This document shows, in pieces, positions 12,822-18,818 of a DNA stretch of 40,197 nt. The position numbers and the translations under genes are program-made. The DNA is from a virus. Position 1 is the stretch's first letter. Each line of letters starts with the position of its first letter. Below the pieces are notes generated by a model. It worked only from the letters and a program-made list of their open reading frames with translations. It was not told the DNA's origin and ran no database searches. Where the stretch lies: the IMG/VR virus record IMGVR_UViG_3300005529_000020, positions 1 through 40,197 of that record; one strand, given 5' to 3'.

Positions 12822-14005
12822 TCGGGGTTCCTGACGGAGTCGCTGTCGAGGGACTGCTGCTGCTCGCCGGGCTCCTCAGATACGGGCAACTCCTCCTGCG
12901 CGTGGGCATCGCTTGGAGGAGCGGGGGCGCTCGTACCAGCACCGTCCTCGGCGGATGACGAGTCCGCCTCTGATGCTCTGGCCCGGAGCTCGGCGAGCAG
13001 CGCTTCCAAATCTCGTGCCTCCTCGCCGTAGCGCTCGGCGAGCGTCCGCGCGGTCATCCCCGACCGGCCGCCCCACGCGAGCTGCTTCAGATCGACGCGG
13101 TCAGCCTCGCTGAGCGCCTTGTAGCGCTCGCTGATCGCGGTGACCAGCGGAACGGTCTGCGCCTCAGCTTCCAGCGCCGCGTCCTGCTCCTGGGCGGTCG
13201 GCGAGATCAGCGGGTCGCGCTCGGCGTCGATCTCGGGCGCCGGCGGCGGCTCCAACTGGCGGCGATCGCCAGCGCCCAGCTGTGGCGCCGCTGAGCGTTC
13301 GTCGATGACCTCGCGGAACGTGCGGCCCGTCTCGACCGACACCGGGTGCAGCGTGTACACCGTCTTCGACTTCCCATCCGGCGCGACCGGTGTCGGGACG
13401 AGCGCCAGGTCGAACTCGAAACCGAGCAGGCTCCCACGATGCTTCTCGACGAACAGCAGGTAGTCGCGCAGCTCGCGCTCCGAGATCTCCGACCCCGTGT
13501 CGAGCTCCCACAGCCCGGGTGCGAGGCGCAGATCGGGCAGGCCCAGCCACAGCGTGTGCGTGAGCTGGCAGTGGCCACGGTCATCCAGGGCGAGGCCCTC
13601 AGCGGCGCACCGGCACGGGCCGTGCTCCCACCCGCCACCCTCCAGCCGTACCGAGCATTCCGTGCCGCTGCAGATCCGCTTGAGCTTCGACGCGCCGTAG
13701 AGCCGCCACGCCGATTCGAGGACGTGCTCGACCTGGTCGTGGAACAGCATCACGTGCAGCGTCTTGGGCTGCTCGCCGTACACCTCGCGGAACGCCTCGA
13801 CCGCGGCCGGGCTCGTGATGCCGCTCTCGTCGGTGTCGACGCGGAAGTAGTCGACCGCCTTCGGATAGGTCACGGTGCGCCCGTTCTTCGTGGTCTCGGC
13901 CTGGACGCCCAACCTGATCTTGCCGAGCCTGGGTGGTCGGATCGGTGCTTCGCGATCGACGGGGACGCGGTGACGGGTCGGGCCCTTGGATGCAGTCGCG
14001 CTCAT
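12818..14005 (-). CDS. gp3-like recombination-associated protein, 395 aa
   Basis: The N-terminal 220 residues resemble the gp3-like/RDF-like family of actinophages: PRLGKIRLGVQAETTKNGRTVTYPKAVDYF, a Cys cluster (CSGTECSVRLEGGGWEHGPCRCAAEG...GHCQLTHTLWLGLPDL), and GLWELDTGSEISERELRDYLLFVEKHRGSLLGFEFDL. The rest is a linker, a helical part (LVTAISERYKALSEADRVDLKQL) and an acidic tail. Members accompany Cas4-like nucleases and probably work in annealing recombination; some, such as phiC31 gp3, control integrase direction. The family call is from memory and needs a profile search. Confidence 0.6.
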   Translation of the reverse strand: MSATASKGPTRHRVPVDREAPIRPPRLGKIRLGVQAETTKNGRTVTYPKAVDYFRVDTDESGITSPAAVEAFREVYGEQPKTLHVMLFHDQVEHVLESAWRLYGASKLKRICSGTECSVRLEGGGWEHGPCRCAAEGLALDDRGHCQLTHTLWLGLPDLRLAPGLWELDTGSEISERELRDYLLFVEKHRGSLLGFEFDLALVPTPVAPDGKSKTVYTLHPVSVETGRTFREVIDERSAAPQLGAGDRRQLEPPPAPEIDAERDPLISPTAQEQDAALEAEAQTVPLVTAISERYKALSEADRVDLKQLAWGGRSGMTARTLAERYGEEARDLEALLAELRARASEADSSSAEDGAGTSAPAPPSDAHAQEELPVSEEPGEQQQSLDSDSVRNPE

Positions 14006-14226
14006 GCTGCGGTCTCCATTCGGTCGTAGGCCGCGCGGATCCGGTCCCAGTCCTGGTGGCCGAGATCCGTCGCCCAGAAGCAGCTACGCACACCGCGGCG
14101 CGCCTTGAGGCCATCCGCCGCGCGGTGACTGATCAGGCCGTCAGCGAGCAGTCGCAGCGCGCCGCGGCTCGCGACCCAGACGACGCCGGCGATCGCGAGA
14201 GCGGTCACGGCGAGGCCGGTCAACAT
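14002..14226 (-). CDS. Membrane-anchored small protein, 74 aa
   Basis: One transmembrane helix (LTGLAVTALAIAGVVWVAS) at the N-terminus is followed by a 55-residue basic cytoplasmic part ending in WDRIRAAYDRMETAA. It overlaps the secreted gene upstream by seven bases and the gp3-like gene downstream (ATGA). With the secreted neighbour it forms a pair directed to the envelope, within an otherwise DNA-metabolism operon. No family is recognised. Confidence 0.6.
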   Translation of the reverse strand: MLTGLAVTALAIAGVVWVASRGALRLLADGLISHRAADGLKARRGVRSCFWATDLGHQDWDRIRAAYDRMETAA

Positions 14227-14684
14227 GCGCGCCTCGGAGCGCTGACCTGGGTGCGTCCGGTCAGGTTGTTGTGAAACCAGGTGCGGTAGACGAGCGCCGG
14301 GTTGCAGGGCGCGGTGACGTTCCAGTGGTAGTTCCAGTTCAGAAGGCCCGCCGCGGGGCTGACCGATGCGAACTGGTAGCGGCCGGGGTCCTGGCCGCCG
14401 TCGGTCGCGGCGACGAAGCTCCAGGAGGCCTGGTTGGTGGACTGTTGGACGCCTTGTGACCAGTCGCCGTGCGCGTAGTCGGGGCAGTGCATCTCGACTT
14501 CAGCGTCGAACCGGCCGGGCTGGTTCCCATAGCTTGGGAGGAATGCCTGCTCGAACGTGCAGATCGGTTGGGTGGATGCCTCGACGGCTGTCACGGTGCA
14601 GAGCGTCACCGCGCTCGCGATGACCGCCGCAGCGGCGAGAGCAGCGAGGCGAGACGCGAGAGCCGTCACGAGGATCGAGCTCAT
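14220..14684 (-). CDS. Secreted protein of unknown function, 154 aa
   Basis: A signal peptide is evident (LASRLAALAAAAVIASAVTLCTVTAVEAS), with a probable cleavage after the Ala/Ser-rich end. The mature part of about 117 aa has four cysteines and many aromatic and Asn/Gln residues (WSQGVQQSTNQASWSFVAATDGGQDPGRYQF...NWNYHWNVTAPCNPALVYRTWFHNNLTGR) and looks like a beta-sandwich. It is broadly like the other secreted early protein (729-1409) in layout, though I see no convincing alignment. It possibly acts on the cell surface to affect superinfection. Confidence 0.65.
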   Translation of the reverse strand: MSSILVTALASRLAALAAAAVIASAVTLCTVTAVEASTQPICTFEQAFLPSYGNQPGRFDAEVEMHCPDYAHGDWSQGVQQSTNQASWSFVAATDGGQDPGRYQFASVSPAAGLLNWNYHWNVTAPCNPALVYRTWFHNNLTGRTQVSAPRRAC

Positions 14685-15160
14685 GCCGCGGTGAGCGCTG
14701 CGCGCTCGATGTCGAGGGCCTCCGCGACGGTCATCTCGGGGTGGTCGGCCATGATCGGCCGCAGGCGTTCCATCCCGGCCTCGTACGCGTCGCGCTTCGC
14801 GATCGCCGATGTGACGTTGCGGACGCGCTCGTCGTAGCCGGCCTCGACCTCGTGGAAGACGGCCTTGTCAGCGCGGACGTAGTACACGTCAGCGTTGCTG
14901 CGAACAGCGATCGCGCGGGGGAACGCCAAGCCGTCGAGCTGCATCTGGTCATCGGCCGACTCCGACTCGTGCCGGAGCATCGCCTTGACGATGTGCTGAG
15001 CGGCCTGGTAGATCAGCCGGTCGCGGTGGCTCTCCATCTGATCGGGGTAGCGAGCCAGGGCACACTCGACGACATCGCTCGGGCGGACCTCGTGTTCGTT
15101 CTCCAGAAGCGAGTCAGCGCAGCTGCGCAGCATCGCGGGGAGGGTCAGTTCGTCGGTCAC
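14681..15160 (-). CDS. Hypothetical protein, 159 aa
   Basis: The GTG at 15160 overlaps the upstream stop (GTGA); an earlier GTG at 15175 is possible. The protein is helical and acidic (LPAMLRSCADSLLENEHEVRPSDVVECALARYPDQMESHRDRLIYQAAQHIVKAMLRHE), with a middle part that may be beta (AIAVRSNADVYYVRADKAVF) and a helical C-terminus. No motif is recognised. It is coupled to the ParB-like gene. Confidence 0.65.
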   Translation of the reverse strand: MTDELTLPAMLRSCADSLLENEHEVRPSDVVECALARYPDQMESHRDRLIYQAAQHIVKAMLRHESESADDQMQLDGLAFPRAIAVRSNADVYYVRADKAVFHEVEAGYDERVRNVTSAIAKRDAYEAGMERLRPIMADHPEMTVAEALDIERAALTAA

Positions 15161-15816
15161 GGCTTCTCGTCCCACCTTTCGATGAAGGCTTGGATCCAGG
15201 CCTGGGCGTCGCGGGCGGCGGTGATGAATCGCGCCGCGTCGCCGATCGGCCTGGGAGGGTCATGGATCAGCGCGACGACGTCGTCGGGCTGGCCAAGGCT
15301 CGGGATCTCGCGCAACAGGCGATGGGCGGCTCCGACGCGGGCCTGCCAGTCACCGTCGGCGTACGCCGGCGTCCGGTCGGGCCGCGCGGGCGGATCGGCG
15401 AGGAACCGCTTGCGCGCAGCGTCATGCTGCTCCGCGACATCGGCGACGGCCTGCCGCACGATCGCAGCGGTCGGCTTGCCGTTCCCCGCGTGCTGCGCTT
15501 CCGACCAGGCCTCGCGCATCAACTCGGGCCGATCCCGCAGCGGCGCAAGCTCACGCGCCTGCCGCTCATTCACCGGACTGTCTCCCATGGGAGACAGCGC
15601 TTCGGCGACCTTGCCCGCATCGATCAGGCGGTAGGCGTGTGCCCGCTCAAGGTTCCAACGGTCACGGCAGTACGCCTCGAAGGAGTCATGGCCGGCCAGG
15701 TACAGCCGCGAGTCGCGGATCTCCAACAGCGCGGCCCCGACCTCCAGGAACGTCGCCAGGCCGTGCTCGACGACGTTCTCAAGCTCGGCCAGGCGGGTCG
15801 CTACGACCGCGCTCAC
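15157..15816 (-). CDS. ParB/DUF3102-like DNA-binding protein, 219 aa
   Basis: Residues of about 5-90 carry LEVGAALLEIRDSRLYLAGHDSFEAYCRDRWNLERAHAYRLIDAGKVAEAL, then SPMGDSPVNERQARELAPL. That pattern is common in plasmid and phage proteins annotated as ParB-like or DUF3102-like and contains a helix-turn-helix-like segment (WNLERAHAYRLI). The remainder is helical, ending in EIPSLGQPDDVVALIHDPP... It is the second gene of the lytic operon, directly after the Cro-like gene. The SPMGD codons form a perfect 20-bp palindrome that could be its own binding site. The family name is from memory. Confidence 0.6.
   Translation of the reverse strand: MSAVVATRLAELENVVEHGLATFLEVGAALLEIRDSRLYLAGHDSFEAYCRDRWNLERAHAYRLIDAGKVAEALSPMGDSPVNERQARELAPLRDRPELMREAWSEAQHAGNGKPTAAIVRQAVADVAEQHDAARKRFLADPPARPDRTPAYADGDWQARVGAAHRLLREIPSLGQPDDVVALIHDPPRPIGDAARFITAARDAQAWIQAFIERWDEKP
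15578..15597. promoter_or_regulatory. Perfect 20-bp palindrome in the ParB-like gene
   Basis: CTGTCTCCCATGGGAGACAG reads the same on both strands without a mismatch. It encodes the SPMGDS turn of the ParB-like protein. A site of this size and symmetry inside a DNA-binding protein's own gene is a candidate operator or parS-like site. Function not shown. Confidence 0.5.
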
Positions 15817-16064
15817 GCGACGGCCTCGTCGCGGTAGAACCAGGCGAGCGGAAACCCAGTCGCCCGAGCCCAGTCAGCGACGCGCTGGTCGGAGGCTCGG
15901 CGCTTGCCGGACTCGATGTACCGGATGGCGCGGTCCGACTTCAGTCCGAGGATCTGGGCGAGCTCTGCTTGTTCGAGCCCGCTGCGTTCCCGGGCTTCCT
16001 TGAGCTTTGCAGGGAGTTCGCTGCTTGACACGCCCTGGTTGTTCCGGTACGGTTCCTGTGACAT
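15813..16064 (-). CDS. Cro-like XRE-family regulator, 83 aa
   Basis: It carries an HTH of the XRE type (LKEARERSGLEQAELAQILGLKSDRAIRYIESGKRRAS) and ends with ADWARATGFPLAWFYRDEAVA. It is divergent from the repressor at 16111 and is the first gene of the early lytic operon, so it is the Cro or early switch protein. Its promoter -10 box ends only eight bases before the ATG, so the message is probably leaderless. Both switch proteins share the HIRY/AIRYxESG recognition region and the G(F/Y)P-x2-WFY motif, so they are paralogues. The GTGA overlap with the next gene sits at its stop. Confidence 0.82.
   Translation of the reverse strand: MSQEPYRNNQGVSSSELPAKLKEARERSGLEQAELAQILGLKSDRAIRYIESGKRRASDQRVADWARATGFPLAWFYRDEAVA
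16025..16053 (+). promoter_or_regulatory. Promoter for the repressor
   Basis: TTGACA at 16025-16030, a 17-base spacer, and TACGGT at 16048-16053 point rightward, giving a start near 16060 and a leader of about 50 bases to the repressor GTG. It lies inside the 5' part of the Cro-like gene. GTTCCTGT, the inverse of the operator motif, overlaps the -10 box, so autoregulation is likely. Confidence 0.65.
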
Positions 16065-16129
16065 CGCCCGGAACAGTAGCGGAACGAAAAAGGGCTGTCA
16101 AGGGGGAGTGGTGAAAACAGGAACAGTTC
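16052..16129. promoter_or_regulatory. Operator cluster of the genetic switch
   Basis: Related GGAAC motifs occur at 16052-16059 (GTTCCTGT, inverted), 16070-16077 (GGAACAGT), 16081-16086 (GGAACG) and 16120-16129 (GGAACAGTTC, containing the palindrome GAAC-A-GTTC). The first two cover the -10 boxes of the two facing promoters; the last is in the 5' end of the repressor gene. Confidence 0.55.
16073..16101 (-). promoter_or_regulatory. Early lytic promoter for the Cro-like gene
   Basis: Read leftward, TTGACA (16101-16096), a 17-base spacer and TACTGT (16078-16073) form a strong promoter. The predicted start falls at or next to the ATG at 16064, which means a leaderless mRNA. The operator GGAACAGT overlaps the -10. 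Confidence 0.75.
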
Positions 16130-16500
16130 GTACCTCGATTCCGGCTGCGTTGATGCGTACCCTCGTCGCCGTGGCCCAAGAGGAACAACAGCGGATCGGG
16201 GAACGCATCGCGCGTGCCCGGCGGCTGCAGGGCTGGTCACAGGACGAGTTCGCCCGACGGCTCGGCCTCAAGGATGCGCGCCACATCCGCTACTGGGAGT
16301 CAGGTCAGCGCTCGGCCGAGAAGTACCTGAAGCGGATGGCCGAACTGACCGGCTACCCGGTCGATTGGTTCTACGGTGAGCCGATTGGGGCGAGCGCCGA
16401 GGAACTGGCCGAGCTACGGCGCGATATCGCTGGACTCACCGAGGAGATCCGCCGTCTGCGCCGGCGCGACTCCGAGGACGGCGGCGACCCTGTTGAGTAG
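16111..16500 (+). CDS. Lysogeny repressor, XRE family, 129 aa
   Basis: It has an HTH at about residues 35-75 (RIGERIARARRLQGWSQDEFARRLGLKDARHIRYWESGQRSAEKYLKRMAELTGYPVDWFYGE). A short coiled-coil tail (ASAEELAELRRDIAGLTEEIRRLRRRD) probably mediates dimer or higher contacts. No LexA-like autoprotease domain is present, so induction must work some other way. The start is uncertain: GTG 16111 follows AAGGGGGAG closely, while ATG 16153 and GTG 16171 are alternatives without ribosome sites. It is one of three plus-strand genes and divergent from the Cro-like gene. Confidence 0.8.
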   Translation: MKTGTVRTSIPAALMRTLVAVAQEEQQRIGERIARARRLQGWSQDEFARRLGLKDARHIRYWESGQRSAEKYLKRMAELTGYPVDWFYGEPIGASAEELAELRRDIAGLTEEIRRLRRRDSEDGGDPVE

Positions 16501-16602
16501 GCTGACCAGTTTCTCGACATGCCCGGCCACCGCTTCTCCGGCGGCCGCGGCTTCGCGGCACAGCTCAGCGGCCTCTTCAAGCAGTTGCGCGCGCTCATCC
16601 AT
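16414..16602 (-). CDS. Small helical protein, 62 aa, convergent with repressor
   Basis: MDERAQLLEEAAELCREAAAAGEAVAGHVEKLVSLLNRVAAVLGVAPAQ... is a regular amphipathic helical protein. AGGAGG lies 12 bases upstream of its ATG, and a TTGACA -35 element is at 16676-16671. It runs against the 3' end of the repressor gene and overlaps it by 87 bases. It might modulate the lysogeny decision; antisense overlap with the repressor message is possible. No family is recognised. Confidence 0.5.
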   Translation of the reverse strand: MDERAQLLEEAAELCREAAAAGEAVAGHVEKLVSLLNRVAAVLGVAPAQTADLLGESSDIAP

Positions 16603-16641
16603 GCTCAGGATTCCCCTCCTGCCCTCGTCCATTAGAGCCGT

Positions 16642-16676
16642 TTGCGACGTTACCCGACCCGCCGATAACTTGTCAA
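16642..16676. promoter_or_regulatory. Overlapping divergent promoters of the small helical and immunity genes
   Basis: Leftward, TTGACA (16676-16671) with a 17-base spacer leads to GTAACG (16653-16648), a weak -10. Rightward, TTGCGA (16642-16647) with a 16-base spacer leads to GATAAC (16664-16669). The two promoters lie on top of each other, so their use may be mutually exclusive. Confidence 0.4.
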
Positions 16677-16710
16677 GAGGGTCAACGCACCTTGACGAAA
16701 GGATCCAGCC

Positions 16711-16905
16711 ATGAGCACCGTGATCGGTCTCATCATCCTGGCGGTGCTCTACTTCGCGCCGAGCATCGTGGCGTGGTCGAGGCACCACCAGGCCATGAGC
16801 GTGACCGTCGTCAACCTGTTTTTCGGATGGACGCTGATCGGGTGGGTGATCGCGCTGGTGATGGCCGTCCGCGACAAGCCCGACCGTCGCCCGGCCGTCC
16901 GGTGA
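16711..16905 (+). CDS. Superinfection immunity membrane protein, 64 aa
   Basis: MSTVIGLIILAVLYFAPSIVAWSRHHQ...VVNLFFGWTLIGWVIALVMAV matches the superinfection immunity family (T4 Imm-like, PF14373): two transmembrane helices, the (Y)F-x-P-x-I-(V/I)-A turn and the conserved N-L-x2-GWT-x-(I/L)-GW-x2-AL segment. Such proteins block entry of DNA from related phages at the membrane. GAAAGG lies eight bases before the ATG. The stop overlaps the lipoprotein gene (GTGA), so the pair is co-expressed, presumably from the prophage. Confidence 0.8.
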   Translation: MSTVIGLIILAVLYFAPSIVAWSRHHQAMSVTVVNLFFGWTLIGWVIALVMAVRDKPDRRPAVR

Positions 16906-17180
16906 GGATCGCCATCGTGCTCCTGGTTGCCGTGCTCGCGGCAGGCTGCGGAGGGAACAGCCAGAGCCAGGCCGATCGGGTGCAGTCGAGCATCCAGAAG
17001 GCCATTCACGCCCTGCCGAAGCTCTCAGCGCAGCAGACCGCGAACCACAAAGCCGCTCAGAAGGAACATCGCCATCTTTGCGTGCTCCTGCGCAGCGCCA
17101 TCGCCAAAGGCGAGGGAGCAGCGATCGTGCCAGGCAGCGGCGTGAGCGTCAACAAGCTCGCAGCGCGCGACCACTGCTAG
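16902..17180 (+). CDS. Small lipoprotein, 92 aa
   Basis: The product VRIAIVLLVAVLAAGCGGNSQSQ... has a lipobox (L-A-A-G-Cys16), so it should be exported and lipid-anchored on the outer face of the membrane. The mature part is helical and polar (ADRVQSSIQKAIHALPKLSAQQTANHKAAQKEHRHL) with two further cysteines. It is translationally coupled to the superinfection immunity gene, so it is plausibly a second superinfection-exclusion component. The family is not recognised. A hairpin follows 11 bases after the stop. Confidence 0.72.
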   Translation: MRIAIVLLVAVLAAGCGGNSQSQADRVQSSIQKAIHALPKLSAQQTANHKAAQKEHRHLCVLLRSAIAKGEGAAIVPGSGVSVNKLAARDHC

Positions 17181-17273
17181 TCGTGCCAGATGGCCCCACC
17201 CGATGATCTGGGCGGGGCCATCGCCACGGGTACGCAGGTTCGAGCCGCGACCAGCCTAGCGGTCGTGCCAGAT
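17180..17273. repeat. 12-bp direct repeat flanking the convergent terminator
   Basis: GTCGTGCCAGAT occurs at 17180-17191 and 17262-17273, 82 bp apart, on both sides of the only gap between convergent operons. The gap also contains CGCAGGTTCGAGCCGCG (about 17233-17249), resembling a tRNA T-arm with one bulge. This is a speculative attP location. Confidence 0.35.
17191..17220. terminator. Bidirectional hairpin between convergent operons
   Basis: TGGCCCC pairs with GGGGCCA, extended by CCC/GGG after one unpaired base on each side, around a short AT-containing loop. It follows the lipoprotein stop on the plus strand and the last late gene on the minus strand. Neither side has a T run, so termination may depend on the stem alone. 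Confidence 0.6.
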
Positions 17274-17393
17274 CGAGCGGCGAGGCGACTCGTCCGCTTC
17301 GAGCTGGTCGGCGAGATCGCGTAGCGCGTCGGCGATCTGCATGAGCGGGTAGAAGACCAGGAACCCGCAGCCGATGACGGCGAGGGCTAGCAC
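17256..17393 (-). CDS. 45-aa membrane peptide, last gene of the late operon
   Basis: The GTG at 17393 overlaps the upstream TAG (GTGCTAG) and opens VLALAVIGCGFLVFYPLMQIADALRDLADQLEADESPRRSIWHDR. It has one hydrophobic segment followed by an acidic amphipathic helix. It is the terminal member of a string of four small membrane-protein genes after the endolysin. It could help the holin or act in spanin-like functions. Nothing specific is recognised. Confidence 0.6.
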   Translation of the reverse strand: MLALAVIGCGFLVFYPLMQIADALRDLADQLEADESPRRSIWHDR

Positions 17394-17716
17394 GAGTCGA
17401 GGGTCAGGATGTCGCGCTGCGCGAGCGCCCTGTAGAACCGGTCGATGTTCTGCTGCTGCGCCGGCGTGCGGCCCGGGACGGGGCCGCGGGGGATCGCGAT
17501 CGCCAGCGTGCAGGCGAGGTTGTGCTGCGCGTCGGCGTCGGCGCGGTGGTAGAGCTCGAGCGCGAACCCGGCGACCCCGGCGATCAGGAGCAGGCCGACG
17601 ATCACGACGGTCACGATCCGCCGGCGCGCATGGTCGATCGCTTCGTGGAGGCGGTTGACCTCGATCGCGAGTTGCGTGGCTTGCTCGTCGGTGAATGCTG
17701 TGAAGCGGGTGGGCAT
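17387..17716 (-). CDS. Single-pass membrane protein, 109 aa
   Basis: The N-terminal cytoplasmic helix (FTDEQATQLAIEVNRLHEAIDHARRR) is followed by one transmembrane segment (IVTVVIVGLLLIAGVAGFALELY) and a 50-residue extracytoplasmic part with two cysteines (NLACTLAIAIPRGPVPGRTPAQQQNIDRFYRALAQRDILTLDSC). Its ATG overlaps the 27-aa gene's stop. The layout is that of lysis-cassette accessory membrane proteins in actinophages. Role inferred from position. Confidence 0.65.
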   Translation of the reverse strand: MPTRFTAFTDEQATQLAIEVNRLHEAIDHARRRIVTVVIVGLLLIAGVAGFALELYHRADADAQHNLACTLAIAIPRGPVPGRTPAQQQNIDRFYRALAQRDILTLDSC

Positions 17717-17799
17717 CAGTGCAGCGCTCCCAGCAGGTACAGGATGCCTGAGCCGGCGGCGCCGGCGACCCAGATGCAGATGGTGATCCAACTGATCAT
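17716..17799 (-). CDS. 27-aa hydrophobic peptide
   Basis: MISWITICIWVAGAAGSGILYLLGALH is a single transmembrane helix. The start has AGGAG in register and forms TGATG with the upstream stop, and the stop overlaps the next gene's ATG. Overlaps at both ends make it a credible gene despite its size. It could be a pinholin-like or holin-modulating peptide in the lysis cassette. Confidence 0.55.
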   Translation of the reverse strand: MISWITICIWVAGAAGSGILYLLGALH

Positions 17800-17999
17800 C
17801 ACGGGTTCTCCTCTCCGTTTCGCCGCCGGCGGCGTGTGAACCACTCGGCGGGCCCGGTACCGATCATGGCGACCAGGACCGGATCCAACCACGGCAGGTT
17901 GCTCTGCCTGATCGCGATCAAGCACGTAATTGCGACTCCCGTGGCCGATACGAGCGTCGGCCACCACCGGGGATACCCGTCGTCGTCGATCAGGGGCAC
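17799..17999 (-). CDS. Two-helix membrane protein, 66 aa
   Basis: MPLIDDDGYPRWWPTLVSATGVAITCLIAIRQSNLPWLDPVLVAMIGTGPAEWFTRRRRRNGEENP has two hydrophobic segments and an Arg-rich cytoplasmic end, the usual look of small holins. The GTG start overlaps the preceding stop, and the stop overlaps the 27-aa gene. It is possibly a second holin beside the larger one at 18819. Confidence 0.6.
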   Translation of the reverse strand: MPLIDDDGYPRWWPTLVSATGVAITCLIAIRQSNLPWLDPVLVAMIGTGPAEWFTRRRRRNGEENP

Positions 18000-18160
18000 T
18001 CACGACCATCCACACGGTCGCGCTGGGCCAGGTACTCGCCGAAGGCTGCGTGCTTCGCGAGGTAGTCGGTGAAGCGCAAGAGCCCCATCGTGACCCACTC
18101 CTCGACCAGCTTCTCGCTGATCTCGATGCGCTGTCCGCTCTGCGTGACGAACAGCGCCAC
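17990..18160 (-). CDS. Small soluble protein, 56 aa
   Basis: The frame VALFVTQSGQRIEISEKLVEEWVTMGLLRFTDYLAKHAAFGEYLAQRDRVDGRECP begins at a GTG ten bases after the endolysin stop and ends in a TGA overlapped by the next gene's GTG. The amino-acid composition is natural, while the competing frames here are Arg/Ser-rich. It is probably helical. Function is unknown. Confidence 0.55.
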   Translation of the reverse strand: MALFVTQSGQRIEISEKLVEEWVTMGLLRFTDYLAKHAAFGEYLAQRDRVDGRECP

Positions 18161-18169
18161 GTCGCACCG

Positions 18170-18814
18170 CTACGCCTTGCCTCGGGTGATCGTGACGCCA
18201 TTCGGGGCCAGCTTCGCGAGGCTGTGCGCGGTGAGCCATGCCATCAGGCTCTTCTTCCCGGCCGTGCCGCCTGGGCTGGTGAACAGGATCTTCCGATGCC
18301 CGCTCGCGCTGGTCGCGACGACGAATGGCGGGAGCTTCTTCACGGGCGGCTTCGGGGTCGGCGTGGTGGTGTAGGTGACGCCGGGGATCGCCCAGAACGC
18401 GCGCACCTCTGAGAGCGGCATCGAGTGCTCCACGACGGCGTCCGACCAGTTCCCGTCACAGCTCGTGACGGTGCCAGTGTGCAGGTCGATCGCGGTGACG
18501 ATGCCGGTATGGCCGCTGCCGATGTTGTAGTCGACGACCATCCCCGGCTTCACGGCCGATGCTGGCACCCACGGCTGGTGTCGGTTCGCGAGGTCGTGCG
18601 CGCCGGCGCTGTTGTTGGGAGCGAGCGAGTCGTGCAGCGCCTTGCAGACCTCGCACACGAACGCCGCGCACCACGGCCAGCCTGTCCCCGCCAGGAACGT
18701 CGCGCGCTGGCACTCCTGCACGAACCAGCCGGTGTTCGACCCGAGCGGGTCTTCATGCTGCCCGATGTACGAGCGGGCGCGCTTGACGACGTCTGCTCCA
18801 GTGATCGTCGCCAT
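18170..18814 (-). CDS. Endolysin, CHAP-type amidase/peptidase
   Basis: The 214-aa enzyme has catalytic Cys49 (GTGWPWCAAFV), His102 (GSGHTGIVTAID) and Asn122 (SCDGNWS), the CHAP domain order, in residues 1-145. A Thr/Pro linker (YTTTPTPKPP) leads to a C-terminal 60-residue part (KILFTSPGGTAGKKSLMAWLTAHSLAKLAPNGVTITRGKA) that may bind cell wall. It degrades host peptidoglycan at lysis. No signal peptide is present, so it depends on the holin just upstream. GGAG precedes the ATG. Confidence 0.88.
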   Translation of the reverse strand: MATITGADVVKRARSYIGQHEDPLGSNTGWFVQECQRATFLAGTGWPWCAAFVCEVCKALHDSLAPNNSAGAHDLANRHQPWVPASAVKPGMVVDYNIGSGHTGIVTAIDLHTGTVTSCDGNWSDAVVEHSMPLSEVRAFWAIPGVTYTTTPTPKPPVKKLPPFVVATSASGHRKILFTSPGGTAGKKSLMAWLTAHSLAKLAPNGVTITRGKA

Positions 18815-18818
18815 CAGC

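Noticed and set aside
17233-17249. tRNA T-arm-like hairpin
   Set aside because: The stem needs a bulge and no acceptor or anticodon arm is present, so it is not a tRNA gene. It is kept only as a weak attP hint.
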